Part shown: positions 20,013 to 30,084 of the stretch, piece by piece
How positions within the stretch are numbered: the first letter of the stretch is position 1
Layout: every line of letters begins with the position of its first letter
Source of the DNA: Bradyrhizobium sp. CB1717
GTDB taxonomy: Bacteria > Pseudomonadota > Alphaproteobacteria > Rhizobiales > Xanthobacteraceae
Assembly (NCBI RefSeq): GCF_029714325.1
Contig: NZ_CP121666.1
Span: forward strand, 5,518,001-5,582,000
DNA: 64,000 bases
Direction of reading: 5' to 3'
Notes under the pieces: model-generated
The model's database searches: none
Told to the model about the DNA's origin: nothing
Seen by the model: the letters and a program-made list of their open reading frames with translations, nothing else
Translations under genes and position numbers: made by a program

Positions 20013-21182
20013 ATGGGGTCAATCGATAGGTATATTTTCCGCACGACGCTGGCGTCGTTTGCGCTCGTCCTGGTCAGCCTCACCGGCGTGATCTGGATTA
20101 CGCAGGCGTTGCGCGGCATCGACCTGATGACGAGCCAGGGTCAGACCATCCTCACCTTCCTCGGCATCACCAGCCTCGTCATTCCGGCGCTGGTCCTGAT
20201 CATCTCGCCGATCGCGCTGATGATCGCGATCTCGCACACGCTGAACAAGCTCGCGACCGATTCCGAGATCATCGTGATGAATGCCGCCGGCTTCTCGCCG
20301 TTCCGGCTGTTCTATCCGTTCTTCTACGCCACCTGCGTGGTGGCGCTGCTGGTCGCCTTCATCGCGGCGTATCTTGCGCCCGACGGCATGCGCCGGATCA
20401 AGCAGTGGGACGCCGAGATCACCGCCGACGTGCTCACCAACATCCTCCAGCCCGGCCGCTTCGCCCAGCTCGACAAGAACCTGACGATCCGGATTCGCGA
20501 ACGGCAGCCCGGCGGCATCCTTGCCGGCATCTTCATCGACGACCGCCGCGATCCGAATGAGCGCGTCTCGATCGTCGCCGAGCAGGGCGAGGTCGTGAAG
20601 AACGAGAACGGCTCCTTCCTGGTGCTGAAGGATGGCAATCTCCAGCGCTTCGAGGCCGGCAAGCGCGATCCCGCGCTGGTGGCGTTCGGCCGCTACGGCT
20701 TCGACATGTCCAAATTCTCGGGCCAGGGCCGCGACGTCACCCTCGGCATTCGCGAGCGCTATCTCTGGGAGCTGTTCTCGCCGGCCGAGGATGATCCCGT
20801 CTACAAGCAGATTCCCGGGCAGTTCCGCTCGGCCCTGCATGACAGCCTGTTGGCTCCGGTCTATCCCTTCGCCTTTGCCGTGCTGACCTTCGCCTTCCTG
20901 GGTGCGCCTCGCACCACTCGCCAGAGCCGCAACTTCTCGATCGGCTCCTCGATCCTCGCCGTGTTCGGCCTGCGCATGGCCGGCTTCGCCTGCTCGGTGA
21001 TGGCGGTGAAATCGCCAGAGGCGGTGTTCGTTCAGTACGCAATGGTCGTCGGCGCCATCGGCATCGGGCTGTGGATGATCATCGGCGGCATCGTGGTCGA
21101 GCTGCCTCCCCGCCTCATGGAGGCCATCAACAAGTCCAACGCGCGCATTGCGCGGCTGTTCGGACGGCCGGCCACCGCATGA
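20013..21182 (+). CDS. lptF: LPS export ABC transporter permease LptF
   Basis: 389 residues of the YjgP/YjgQ family: membrane segments at the N-terminus (TLASFALVLVSLTGVIWITQ), two more near residues 45-120, a periplasmic jelly-roll domain in the middle, and three C-terminal segments. With LptG and LptB it extracts LPS from the inner membrane and passes it to the periplasmic bridge. First gene of lptF-lptG-lptD-surA-pdxA-rsmA, all tightly packed on the plus strand. Overlaps lptG by 4 nt. Confidence 0.95.
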   Translation: MGSIDRYIFRTTLASFALVLVSLTGVIWITQALRGIDLMTSQGQTILTFLGITSLVIPALVLIISPIALMIAISHTLNKLATDSEIIVMNAAGFSPFRLFYPFFYATCVVALLVAFIAAYLAPDGMRRIKQWDAEITADVLTNILQPGRFAQLDKNLTIRIRERQPGGILAGIFIDDRRDPNERVSIVAEQGEVVKNENGSFLVLKDGNLQRFEAGKRDPALVAFGRYGFDMSKFSGQGRDVTLGIRERYLWELFSPAEDDPVYKQIPGQFRSALHDSLLAPVYPFAFAVLTFAFLGAPRTTRQSRNFSIGSSILAVFGLRMAGFACSVMAVKSPEAVFVQYAMVVGAIGIGLWMIIGGIVVELPPRLMEAINKSNARIARLFGRPATA

Positions 21183-22276
21183 GCATGCTCACCAACACAC
21201 TCGGGCGCTATTTCGCCGGCCGCTTCGTCGTCGCGGCGCTCGGCGTGTTCGCGAGCATCTTCCTGCTGCTGGTGCTGGTCGACTACATCGAGATGGTGCG
21301 CAAGACCTCCGGCCTTGCATCCGCCTCCGCGATCATGGTCGCCGAGACCTCGCTGTTCCGGGTGCCGCAGCTTTTGGAGAAGCTGACGCCGTTCTGCATG
21401 CTGATCGGCGCCATGACCTGCTATCTCGCCCTCTCCCGCCGGCTCGAGCTCGTGGTTGCACGCGCCGCCGGCATCTCGGCCTGGCAGTTCATCGCGCCGG
21501 CGCTCGGCAGCGCGCTCCTGATCGGGGTCGTCGCCACCGTCGCCTACAATCCGATGTCGGCGAATCTGCGCGAGCTCTCCAAGCGCATGGAGGCCGAGCT
21601 GTTCGGCTCGGCGCCCGGCGGCGGCATCCAGGATGCCTCCGGCTTCTGGCTCAATCAGGTGACCAGCGACGGCCAGACCATCATCAACGCGGCGCGCAGC
21701 GAGCAGCAGGGCATCCGGCTCACGGGGCTCACGCTGTTCCGGTTTGACACACAGCAACACTTCAAGGAACGCGTCGAGGCGCGCGAAGCCACGCTCGAGG
21801 CGGGCCATTGGTTGTTCAAGGGCGTCCGCCGCTTCTCGCTGGATGCGCCGCCGATCGACCAGGCCAGTTTGGAGATTCCGACGACACTGACCGAGGCCCA
21901 GGTCCGCAACAGCTTTTCCACACCGGAGACTGTGTCCTTTTGGCAACTACCGAGCTACATCCGCTCCTCCGAAAGCTCAGGCTTCGCGACAGCCGGCTAT
22001 CGACTCCAGTATCAGAAGCTTCTGGCACAGCCGTTTTTGCTCGCCGCCATGGTGATGCTCGCGGCCTCGGTGTCGTTGCGCTTCTTCCGGATGGGCGGCG
22101 TGCAGAAGATGGTTTTGAGTGGCGTGGGCGCAGGCTTTCTGCTCTACGTTCTGTCGAAAGTGACTGAAGACTTGAGCAAGGCTGAGTTGATGCATCCGAT
22201 CGCTGCGGCGTGGTTGCCCGTGGTGGTGGGCGGCCTGACCGGCTTTTTGGCCTTGTTGTATCAGGAGGACGGTTAG
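21179..22276 (+). CDS. lptG: LPS export ABC transporter permease LptG
   Basis: 365 residues starting MSMLTNTLGRYFAGRFVVAA at the ATG overlapping the lptF stop (ATGA). The same topology as LptF: three N-terminal membrane segments, a periplasmic domain, three C-terminal ones (FLLAAMVMLAASVSLRFFR, LSGVGAGFLLYVLSKVTEDL). Partner of LptF in the LPS extraction complex; lptB lies elsewhere. The stop shares one base with the GTG of lptD, and an AGGAGG inside the lptG end serves lptD. Confidence 0.95.
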   Translation: MSMLTNTLGRYFAGRFVVAALGVFASIFLLLVLVDYIEMVRKTSGLASASAIMVAETSLFRVPQLLEKLTPFCMLIGAMTCYLALSRRLELVVARAAGISAWQFIAPALGSALLIGVVATVAYNPMSANLRELSKRMEAELFGSAPGGGIQDASGFWLNQVTSDGQTIINAARSEQQGIRLTGLTLFRFDTQQHFKERVEAREATLEAGHWLFKGVRRFSLDAPPIDQASLEIPTTLTEAQVRNSFSTPETVSFWQLPSYIRSSESSGFATAGYRLQYQKLLAQPFLLAAMVMLAASVSLRFFRMGGVQKMVLSGVGAGFLLYVLSKVTEDLSKAELMHPIAAAWLPVVVGGLTGFLALLYQEDG

Positions 22277-24765
22277 TGACTGCCGTCCAACGAGGGAGCG
22301 TGTCTCGTTTGACGCGGCGTACTGTGGTGCGCGCGAACGGGTGCGGCTTGTCTATTCGCAGGCTCCTGCTCGCTGTTGCCGCCGTGGCATCGCTCGGCGG
22401 GCTGGTGGATGTTGCCGCCGTGGCCCCCGCCTCCGCCCAGAGCTTCACCTACAATCCGCTGCCGCCGCGCCCGAAGCCGCCGAAGGTCGCCAACGACAAC
22501 CAGATGCTGGTTCAGGCGACCGAGGTCGACTACGACTACAACAATTCGCGCGTCTCCGCGGTCGGCAACGTCCAGCTGTTCTACAACGGCACCAGCGTCG
22601 AGGCCGACAGGGTCATCTACGACCAGAAGACCAAGCGGCTCCATGCCGAAGGCAACATCCGCATGACGGATGCCGACGGCAAGATCACCTACGCCGAGAT
22701 CATGGATCTCTCCGACGACTACCGCGACGGTTTCGTCGATTCGCTGCGCGTGGACACCGCCGACCAGACCCGCATGGCGGCGAGCCGCGCCGACCGCTCC
22801 AGCGGCAACTACACGGTGTTCGATAACGGCGTCTACACGGCCTGCGCGCCGTGTAAGGACGATCCGAAGAAGCCGCCGCTGTGGCAGGTCAAGGGTGCCC
22901 GCATCATCCACGACCAGCAGGAGAAGATGCTGTATTTCGAGACGGCGCAGCTCGAGTTCTTCGGCGTGCCGATCGCCTACATGCCCTATTTCTCGACGCC
23001 TGATCCGACCGTCAAGCGCAAGAGCGGCTTCCTGATGCCCGGTTACTTTCCGGGCACGACCAACACCGGCTTCGGCGCCGAAATTCCGTATTATTGGGCG
23101 ATCGCGCCCGACATGGACGCAACCTTCACCTCACGCTTCATGTCGCGACAGGGCGTACTCCTTCAAGGCGAATTCCGTCAGCGTTTGATCGACGGCGCCT
23201 ATCAGATCCGCGCCTACGGCATCGACCAGCTCGACCCCGGCGCCTTTGCCGGGCAGCCCGGCGACCGCCAGTTCCGCGGTGCCGTCGACACCAAGGGTCA
23301 GTTCGCGCTGAACGACAAATGGGTCTGGGGCTGGGACGGCGTCCTGATGTCCGACTACTATTTCTTCTCGGACTATCGCCTCGCGGCCTACAAAGACCCG
23401 CTCGGCTCGTTCCTGAACCTGCCGACCGACGCGCTGTCGCAGCTCTATCTGACCGGCGTCGGCAATCGCAGCTTCTTCGACGCACGGACGATGTACTGGC
23501 TGAGCTTCTCGGGCAACCAGGACAAGGTTCCGGTCGTCTATCCCGTGATCGACTACTCGAACGTGCTCAACTATCCGGTCTTCGGCGGCGAGTTCAGCTA
23601 CAAGACCAATTTCGTGAACCTTTCGCGCGAAAACGCGGTGTTCGATCCGATCACGACGCTCGCCAACACCAACGGCCTGTGCACCACCGCCTCGGCCGAT
23701 CCGCTCGCGCGCACGCCGTCACAGTGCCTGCTGCGCGGCTTCCCCGGCACCTACACCCGCCTTACCGCGGAAGCGCAGTGGCGCAAGTCCTATACCGATC
23801 CGTTCGGCCAGATCTGGACGCCGTTCGCCAGCCTGCGCGCCGACGCGATCAATTCCTCGGTCTCCAATCAGCCGGGCGTATCGAACTATCTGCCGGTCGG
23901 CGACACCCAGGCATTCCGCCTGATGCCGACCGTCGGCCTCGAATACCGCTACCCCTTCATCAACGTTCAGCCCTGGGGCTCGACCACCATCGAGCCGATC
24001 GCGCAGATCATCATCCGTCCGAACGAGACTTATGCCGGCAAGCTGCCGAACGAGGACGCGCAGAGCATGGTGTTCGACGCCTCGACCCTGTTCAGCGTCG
24101 ACAAATTCTCCGGCTACGACCGCGTCGAGGGCGGCGGCCGCGCCAATGTCGGCGTGCAGTCCACCACGCAGTTCGACAGGGGCGGTGCCGTCAAGGTGTT
24201 GTTTGGCGAGTCCTACCAGCTGTTCGGCCTGAACTCCTTCGCGGTCCGGGACTCCATCAACACGGGCCTGGATTCCGGTCTCGACAAGCCGCGCTCGGAT
24301 TACGTGGCAAGCGCCAGCTACTCGCCCAACCGCACCTACACCTTCAGCGTCCGCTCCCGCATGGACGAGCAGACCTGGAACGTGCAGCGCTTCGAGGCGG
24401 AAGGCCGCGCCAATTTCGACCGCTGGTCGGTCAGCGTGCTGTACGGCAACTACGCGCCGCAGCCGGAACTCGGCTATCTGACGCGCCGCGAGGGCATCCT
24501 GACCTCGGGCTCGCTCAAGGTCGCGACCAACTGGGTGGTGTCGGGCTCGGCGCGCTGGGACCTCGAGGCCAACAAGATCAACCAGTATGTGCTCGGCGCC
24601 GGTTATGTCGACGATTGCTTCGTTCTGGCGGCGAACTATGTAACTTCGTATAGCTATTCGGCAGGCGCTGCGCCGCCAGTGCTGAACCACGCGTACATGT
24701 TCACGTTCGGGCTGCGTACGCTGGCGACCTCATCGGCGACCAGCAGTTCCGGCGGCCTCCAGTAA
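22276..24765 (+). CDS. lptD: LPS assembly outer-membrane protein LptD
   Basis: 829 residues from GTG 22276, set by AGGAGG at 22264-22269. A signal peptide follows a basic start (IRRLLLAVAAVASLGGLVDV, ending at APASAQ). An N-terminal OstA/LptA-like beta-jellyroll (VQATEVDYDYNNSRVSAVGNV) is followed by a large C-terminal barrel. Two cysteine pairs or singles are visible (CAPCKDD; CTTASADPLARTPSQC), which could form the disulfides LptD needs. It inserts LPS into the outer leaflet with LptE. Confidence 0.95.
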   Translation: MTAVQRGSVSRLTRRTVVRANGCGLSIRRLLLAVAAVASLGGLVDVAAVAPASAQSFTYNPLPPRPKPPKVANDNQMLVQATEVDYDYNNSRVSAVGNVQLFYNGTSVEADRVIYDQKTKRLHAEGNIRMTDADGKITYAEIMDLSDDYRDGFVDSLRVDTADQTRMAASRADRSSGNYTVFDNGVYTACAPCKDDPKKPPLWQVKGARIIHDQQEKMLYFETAQLEFFGVPIAYMPYFSTPDPTVKRKSGFLMPGYFPGTTNTGFGAEIPYYWAIAPDMDATFTSRFMSRQGVLLQGEFRQRLIDGAYQIRAYGIDQLDPGAFAGQPGDRQFRGAVDTKGQFALNDKWVWGWDGVLMSDYYFFSDYRLAAYKDPLGSFLNLPTDALSQLYLTGVGNRSFFDARTMYWLSFSGNQDKVPVVYPVIDYSNVLNYPVFGGEFSYKTNFVNLSRENAVFDPITTLANTNGLCTTASADPLARTPSQCLLRGFPGTYTRLTAEAQWRKSYTDPFGQIWTPFASLRADAINSSVSNQPGVSNYLPVGDTQAFRLMPTVGLEYRYPFINVQPWGSTTIEPIAQIIIRPNETYAGKLPNEDAQSMVFDASTLFSVDKFSGYDRVEGGGRANVGVQSTTQFDRGGAVKVLFGESYQLFGLNSFAVRDSINTGLDSGLDKPRSDYVASASYSPNRTYTFSVRSRMDEQTWNVQRFEAEGRANFDRWSVSVLYGNYAPQPELGYLTRREGILTSGSLKVATNWVVSGSARWDLEANKINQYVLGAGYVDDCFVLAANYVTSYSYSAGAAPPVLNHAYMFTFGLRTLATSSATSSSGGLQ

Positions 24766-24833
24766 ACGGTTTGAAGTGCCGGCCGCGTTGTCCCAATCGC
24801 AGGTTCACCGCGGCTGACATGCGAGCGAGATCC

Positions 24834-25760
24834 ATGACGACTGCCCTGCCTATGTTCCGCCTCCTCTTCGTCGTCGGCGCCCTGCTGCTGGCCGGCACGC
24901 CGTCGCGCGCGCAGAACATCGTGGTCATGGTCAACGGCGATCCGATCACCGATTTCGACATTGACCAGCGCGCCAAGCTCGACCAGCTGACGACGCAGAA
25001 GACTCCCGGCCGGCAGGACGTCATCAACGAGCTGATCGACGACAAGGTGAAGCTCAAGGAAGGCAAGAAATACGGCGTCGATCCCGGTGTCAGCGACATC
25101 AACCAGTCCTTCGAGGGCATGGCGCAGCGCATGCGCATCTCGCCGGATCAGCTGACCAAGTCCCTCGAATCCAAGGGCGTCCGCCCTGAAACCCTGAAGG
25201 GCCGCATGAAGGCCGAGATGGTCTGGACCAGCCTCGTGCGCGGCCGCTTCAAGGAGAAGCTGATGGTGGGAGAGCGCGACGTCGCGCAGGCCGTGCAGGC
25301 CCAGACCGGCGACAAGCTGCAGGTCGAGGGCACCGAATACAAGATGCAGCCGATCGTGCTGATCGTGCCGCGCGGCTCGTCCCCGGCCTTCCAGGAGACG
25401 CGGATGAAGGAAGCCGAGCAATATCGCTCCCGCGTCGGCAGCTGCGAGGAAGCCAATTCGCTGTTCCGCTCGACGCCGAACGCCACCATTCGCGAGACCG
25501 TCACCAAGACGACGGCGGACCTGCCCGAGGCGCTGCGCAAGGTGCTCGACGACACGGCGATCGGCCATCTGACCGCGCCGGAGGTGACCAAGGCGGGCAT
25601 CGAGATGGTGGTGCTGTGCTCGCGCAAGCCGACCATGATCGACACGCCGAAGAAGCGCGAGGTCCGCGAGAAGATGTACCAGGAGAAGTACGAGAAGACC
25701 CAGAAGGCCTATCTCGACGAGCTCCGCAAGGCAGCGATGATCGAGTACCGCAACCGCTGA
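24834..25760 (+). CDS. surA: SurA N-terminal-domain periplasmic chaperone
   Basis: 308 residues with a signal peptide (FRLLFVVGALLLAGTPSRAQ) and the SurA-type start IVVMVNGDPITDFDIDQRAKL. Helper of outer-membrane protein folding; its place directly after lptD fits, as LptD is a SurA client. It is much shorter than E. coli SurA (428), with one degenerate rotamase-like region rather than two. ATGs at 24819 and 24771 are alternatives. Stop and pdxA start share a base (TGATG). Confidence 0.9.
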   Translation: MTTALPMFRLLFVVGALLLAGTPSRAQNIVVMVNGDPITDFDIDQRAKLDQLTTQKTPGRQDVINELIDDKVKLKEGKKYGVDPGVSDINQSFEGMAQRMRISPDQLTKSLESKGVRPETLKGRMKAEMVWTSLVRGRFKEKLMVGERDVAQAVQAQTGDKLQVEGTEYKMQPIVLIVPRGSSPAFQETRMKEAEQYRSRVGSCEEANSLFRSTPNATIRETVTKTTADLPEALRKVLDDTAIGHLTAPEVTKAGIEMVVLCSRKPTMIDTPKKREVREKMYQEKYEKTQKAYLDELRKAAMIEYRNR

Positions 25761-26773
25761 TGGCCGACGCCCCGATCAAGCCCCTCGCCCTGACCCTGGG
25801 AGAGCCCGCGGGCATCGGCCCCGACATCGCGATTGCGGCCTGGCTTCGCCGCCGTGAGCTGAACCTGCCCGCCTTCTATCTGCTCGGCGACCAAGCCTTC
25901 GTCGCGCAACGCGCCAAAGCGCTCGGCGCCGAGATCCGGCTCGCCCCGGTGAGCGCCAGCGAGGCCGTGGCCGCCTTCGCCGAGGCCCTGCCGGTGGTCG
26001 CGACCGGCGAGCGCGCGACGGCCGAGCCCGGCAAGCCCGACGCATCAAGCGCGCCCGCCGCACTCGCCTCGATCCGCCAGGCAGTCACGGATGTGCGCGA
26101 GGGGCGCGCCGGCGCCGTCGTCACCAATCCGATCGCCAAGAGCGTGCTCTACCGCGCCGGCTTCCGCCATCCCGGCCACACCGAATTCCTCGCCGAGCTG
26201 GCCGCCGACGGCGGCCGCGTGCCGCAGCCGGTGATGATGCTGTGGTCGCCGCGGCTTGCCGTGGTGCCGGTGACCATCCACGTCTCCTTGCGCGAGGCGC
26301 TGGGCCAGCTGACCAGCGAGTTGATCGTCTCGACCGTGCGCATCGTCGCGGCCGAGCTGACATACCGCTTCGGCATCGCGCGGCCGCGCATCGCGATCTC
26401 CGGCCTCAATCCGCATGCCGGCGAGGACGGCTCGCTCGGCCATGAGGAGCAGACGGTGATTGCGCCGGCGCTCAAAGTCCTGCGCAACGACGGCATCGAG
26501 GCCAGGGGCCCGCTGCCCGCCGACACCATGTTCCACGAGGCCGCGCGCAACCTCTATGACTGCGCGGTCTGCATGTATCACGACCAGGCCCTGATCCCGA
26601 TCAAGACCGTCGCCTTCGACGACGCGGTCAACGTCACGCTCGGCCTGCCCTTCATCCGCACCTCGCCCGATCACGGCACCGCCTTCGACATCGCCGGCAC
26701 CGGTAAAGCGAACCCCGCAAGCCTGATTGCCGCGCTGAAGCTTGCGAGCCGCATGGCGGCTGCGACAACCTGA
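25760..26773 (+). CDS. pdxA: 4-hydroxythreonine-4-phosphate dehydrogenase
   Basis: NAD-dependent step of pyridoxal phosphate synthesis giving the precursor that PdxJ condenses. 337 residues. Motifs: [14 protein letters not shown] at the N-terminus, metal-binding His residues in [13 protein letters not shown] and [12 protein letters not shown], and [19 protein letters not shown] near the end. Starts on the base that ends surA and ends on the base that begins rsmA. Confidence 0.96.
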   Translation: MADAPIKPLALTLGEPAGIGPDIAIAAWLRRRELNLPAFYLLGDQAFVAQRAKALGAEIRLAPVSASEAVAAFAEALPVVATGERATAEPGKPDASSAPAALASIRQAVTDVREGRAGAVVTNPIAKSVLYRAGFRHPGHTEFLAELAADGGRVPQPVMMLWSPRLAVVPVTIHVSLREALGQLTSELIVSTVRIVAAELTYRFGIARPRIAISGLNPHAGEDGSLGHEEQTVIAPALKVLRNDGIEARGPLPADTMFHEAARNLYDCAVCMYHDQALIPIKTVAFDDAVNVTLGLPFIRTSPDHGTAFDIAGTGKANPASLIAALKLASRMAAATT

Positions 26774-27630
26774 TGAGCGCGATCGACGACCTCCCGCCGC
26801 TGCGCGAGGTCATCCGCCAGCACGCGCTGTCGGCCCGCAAATCGCTCGGTCAGAATTTTCTGCTCGATCTCAACCTCACCGCGCGCATCGCCCGCGCGGC
26901 CGCGCCGCTGGAGGACTCCACCATCGTCGAGATCGGCCCGGGCCCGGGCGGACTGACGCGCGCGCTGCTCGCGCTCGGCGCCCGGCGCGTCATCGCCATC
27001 GAGCATGACGAGCGCGCGATCCCGGCGCTGGAGGATATTTCCGCGCGCTATCCCGGCCGGCTGGAGATCGTGCATGGCGATGCCATGACCTTCGACCCGC
27101 GCCCGCAGCTCTCGGGCGAACGCGCAAAGATCGTCGCCAATCTGCCTTACAACATCGCAACCCAGTTGCTGATCAACTGGCTCACGATCGAACCCTGGCC
27201 GCCCTGGTACGACATGATGGTGCTGATGTTCCAGCGCGAGGTCGGCGAGCGCATCGTCGCACGCGAGGACGAGGAGGCCTATGGCCGTCTCGGCGTGCTC
27301 GCCAACTGGCGCTGCGAGACAAAGATCCTGTTCGACATCTCGCCGTCCGCCTTCGTGCCGCCGCCGAAGGTCACCTCCTCCGTCGTGCGCCTCAAGCCGC
27401 GCGCGGAGCCGCTGCCTTGCGATCGCAAGCTGCTCGAGCAGGTCGCCGCCGCCGCCTTCGGCCAGCGTCGCAAGATGCTGCGGCAAAGCCTGAAATCACT
27501 GGGTGTCGATCCTGCGCGACTTGCCGCGGCGGCCGGGGTCGATGCGACGCGGCGCGCCGAGACGATCCCGATATCGGGCTTTGTTGCCATGGCCCGTGAA
27601 TTGGCCGATATACGCAGCGAGGCTCAATAA
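26773..27630 (+). CDS. rsmA: 16S rRNA dimethyladenosine transferase
   Basis: Dimethylates two adjacent adenosines in helix 45 of 16S rRNA, using SAM. 285 residues. [17 protein letters not shown] at the N-terminus, SAM loop [15 protein letters not shown], and the catalytic NLPYNI motif ([14 protein letters not shown]) are intact. Last gene of the lpt operon, overlapping pdxA by one base. Also known as KsgA, loss of which gives kasugamycin resistance. Confidence 0.97.
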   Translation: MSAIDDLPPLREVIRQHALSARKSLGQNFLLDLNLTARIARAAAPLEDSTIVEIGPGPGGLTRALLALGARRVIAIEHDERAIPALEDISARYPGRLEIVHGDAMTFDPRPQLSGERAKIVANLPYNIATQLLINWLTIEPWPPWYDMMVLMFQREVGERIVAREDEEAYGRLGVLANWRCETKILFDISPSAFVPPPKVTSSVVRLKPRAEPLPCDRKLLEQVAAAAFGQRRKMLRQSLKSLGVDPARLAAAAGVDATRRAETIPISGFVAMARELADIRSEAQ

Positions 27631-27652
27631 TAGGAATTTCGGAGGAAGGAAT

Positions 27653-28711
27653 ATGGCGTTGATGCGTCGGCAGTCCCTGGTCAAGTTCGATGCGCCGCTG
27701 TGCGAAACCATCGTCGACACGCCCAAGCCGCAAGGACGCGAAGTGCTGGTGCGCATCGAGCGCTGCGGCCTCTGCCATTCCGACCTGCACATCCAGGACG
27801 GCTATGCCGATCTCGGCGGCGGCAAGAAGCTCGACACCACGCGCGGCATGACGCTGCCCTTCACGCTCGGCCACGAGATCGCGGGCATCGTCGACGAAGT
27901 CGGCCCTGACGTTCCCGCCGGCCTGGTCGGCGCCAAGAAGGCGGTGTTTCCCTGGATCGGCTGCGGCCAGTGCCGCGACTGCGCCAATGGCGACGAGAAT
28001 CTCTGCGCCAAGCAACGCTTCCTCGGCGTCTCCATCGACGGCGGCTTCGCCACCCATGTGCTGGTGCCCGACGCAAAATACCTGCTCGACTACGATCCCC
28101 TGCCCGTCAATCAGGCCGCGACCCTGATGTGCTCCGGCGTCACCGCCTACGGCGCGCTCAAGCGCCTCGTCGACCGTCCGCGCCAGCGCAATTTGCTGCT
28201 GATCGGTCTCGGCGGCGTCGGCATGATGGGTCTGTCGTTCGCGCAGGCCATGTTCAAGCAACCGATCACGGTCGCCGACCTCTCACCGGCCGCGCGCGAG
28301 ACCGCGCTGAAGAACGGCGCGGCCGTCGCCTACGATCCGTCCGAGCCCGACGTGATCAAGCGCATCCTGAAGGAAACCGAGGGCGGCTTCGACGAGGTGG
28401 TCGATTTCGCCGGCAACGAGAAGTCGATGGCGTTTGCGGTCGCGGTCGCCGCGCGCGGCGGCAAGGTCGTGGTCTCCGGCCTGATGGGCGGCCAGTTCAC
28501 GCTGCCGATGGTGCAATGGGTCTACAAGCGCCTGACCGTCGAAGGCTTCATGGTCGGAACGCTCACGGAAGGCCATGAGCTGATGGCGCTCGCCCGCGCC
28601 GGCAAGATCAAGCCGACGCCGATGCGGGAGGAGCCGATGGGCGACGTGCAGAAATGGATCGACGAGCTTCGCGCCGGCAAGGTCGTCGGCCGCATTGTGC
28701 TGAAGAACTAG
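27653..28711 (+). CDS. Zinc-dependent alcohol dehydrogenase (MDR family)
   Basis: 352 residues with the MDR layout. Catalytic zinc ligands are in CGLCHSDLH and GHEIAGIVDEVG, the structural zinc site is the four-Cys run GCGQCRDCANGDENLC, and the NAD(P)-binding loop is GLGGVGMMGLS. GGAGGAAGG 5 nt before the ATG sets the start. 22 bp after rsmA, so partly read through. Substrate is not predictable; aldehyde or alcohol oxidoreduction is expected. Confidence 0.93.
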   Translation: MALMRRQSLVKFDAPLCETIVDTPKPQGREVLVRIERCGLCHSDLHIQDGYADLGGGKKLDTTRGMTLPFTLGHEIAGIVDEVGPDVPAGLVGAKKAVFPWIGCGQCRDCANGDENLCAKQRFLGVSIDGGFATHVLVPDAKYLLDYDPLPVNQAATLMCSGVTAYGALKRLVDRPRQRNLLLIGLGGVGMMGLSFAQAMFKQPITVADLSPAARETALKNGAAVAYDPSEPDVIKRILKETEGGFDEVVDFAGNEKSMAFAVAVAARGGKVVVSGLMGGQFTLPMVQWVYKRLTVEGFMVGTLTEGHELMALARAGKIKPTPMREEPMGDVQKWIDELRAGKVVGRIVLKN

Positions 28712-28793
28712 GATGCGAGGAACCTGAGCCTCCCTGCGGCGAGATCGAAGGTCTCGCCGCGGAACGCCGACGCCCGCGCTGCGTTGGCAGCAC

Positions 28794-29021
28794 ATGTCCA
28801 TCCGCTGCACCGTCGAGAGCGCATTCTTCATTGCCTGGAGCTGCCTGGAGCAGAGCGGCGAGCTCGGCGCACCGGACGAGACTGCGAACTTTCTTCTCGA
28901 CTTCATTGAAGCTCAGCTCAGGACCGGCGAACGCCGGCAACTGATGCTCGCGAACCGGGCGATCGGCGCCTGGCGCGCGCACGTGGCCAGGAGCCGGCCG
29001 CAGGACGCGCGCTTCGGATGA
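28794..29021 (+). CDS. Small hypothetical protein
   Basis: 75 residues, MSIRCTVESAFFIAWSCLEQ onward, predicted mostly helical with FLLDFIEAQLRTGERRQLML in the middle and no signal peptide. No strong ribosome binding site, but composition is protein-like and third positions are G/C-rich. No family recognised. It lies after the alcohol dehydrogenase on the same strand. Confidence 0.5.
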   Translation: MSIRCTVESAFFIAWSCLEQSGELGAPDETANFLLDFIEAQLRTGERRQLMLANRAIGAWRAHVARSRPQDARFG

Positions 29022-29226
29022 CCGACGGCAACGTCGCCCTCAGCTCGCCCATGCAGCCATCGCTTTCCACTGGCCGCTCCAGGGTTTTGCCGGATTCCGA
29101 TAGTGATTTCGTCATGCCTCACTCGACCGGGACTTGCCGCCGCGAAAACCACAACTTGCATCGGCCCGTGAATGGCCGTTCAATGGCGGTTTAGGCCGAC
29201 GCCGCGTTATTTTTTGGTTTTCTGGA

Positions 29227-29643
29227 ATGCGAACTTTTCTCATCATCTTCGGCATCTGGCTGCTGATCAACGTGCTGTTCGTCGTCATCATGATGCCGCC
29301 GCGCAAGCCGCGGAAGCCGGATCATCCGCGCTCATCGGCCGGCCTCGCACCGGCAGCCATCGAGCCGAACGCCTATCCTTTCGATGAGGACGAGAAGGTC
29401 TCGCTTCGCCACACCATCATTGCCATTGCGATGGGCGCGCTGTTCTCGCTGACGCCGCCGCTGCTCCAGGCGGTCGACGACATCAAGCGGCTGGTCAACA
29501 AGTACCGCAAGTCCAGCCAGCCGCCCGAAGCCGAAAACGGCGAAGGATCGCCGGCGACGGTGTCCGAAGACCTCCGCGCGCGCGAGAAGCGCACGACGGC
29601 CGGCGAATCCTCGACCGACGATCGGAACGCGCCGAGGCGCTAG
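29227..29643 (+). CDS. Hypothetical membrane-anchored protein
   Basis: 138 residues beginning MRTFLIIFGIWLLINVLFVV, an N-terminal membrane segment. A second hydrophobic stretch (TIIAIAMGALFSLTPPLLQA) follows near residue 65. The C-terminal 55 residues are hydrophilic and charged (DDIKRLVNKYRKSSQPPEAE, then EKRTTAGESSTDD). The start at 29227 is preferred over the open frame from 29134, whose extra residues look non-coding. Function unknown. Confidence 0.7.
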   Translation: MRTFLIIFGIWLLINVLFVVIMMPPRKPRKPDHPRSSAGLAPAAIEPNAYPFDEDEKVSLRHTIIAIAMGALFSLTPPLLQAVDDIKRLVNKYRKSSQPPEAENGEGSPATVSEDLRAREKRTTAGESSTDDRNAPRR

Positions 29644-29851
29644 AGCCTAGATTCTCTTCGCAGATTCCACTTCGCGCGCGACATTGGAACGTCGCGCGCC
29701 GCCAGCGCGTTGGCTCTCCATCAAGGCAACGACCGGGTCGGAGCCGATGACAGGAGCAGGCGCCGCCTGCTCCGAAGAACACGCAAAACACCGGTAGCGG
29801 GCGCGTGGGACGAACGATCACGCATGGGGGATCGAAAAGAGGAGAAACGAA

Positions 29852-30028
29852 TTGGTCAATCTGGGCAAGTGGTACGATCCCATCTCCGAGCGCTGGATCG
29901 CGCCGCGCGAACCGCGCCAAGAGAGGACATCGTCCCAGGCGAGCGAGAACCACGTCCTCGAGCTTGAGAGGACCGTCGAAGTCAAACGCATCTGGCGCGC
30001 ACTGGTCGATTGCTGCGCACGCGACTGA
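29852..30028 (+). CDS. Small hypothetical protein with TTG start
   Basis: 58 residues in a frame starting TTG at 29852, 7 nt after GGAGAAA. It reads (M)VNLGKWYDPISERWIAPREP at the N-terminus and ends TVEVKRIWRALVDCCARD. Two tryptophans, two adjacent cysteines and the amphipathic end make it look like a real small protein, not a shadow frame. No family known to me. It overlaps nothing and precedes the 78-residue membrane protein gene. Confidence 0.55.
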   Translation: MVNLGKWYDPISERWIAPREPRQERTSSQASENHVLELERTVEVKRIWRALVDCCARD

Positions 30029-30084
30029 TCTCTCCGCGCACGTCGAAACCGGAACCTCCAGTCATCAATGCCGGTGTCATTTGC

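Noticed and set aside
23094..24653. 519-codon alternative frame inside lptD
   Set aside because: The composition is Arg-rich and random, while the lptD frame has a signal peptide and family domains.
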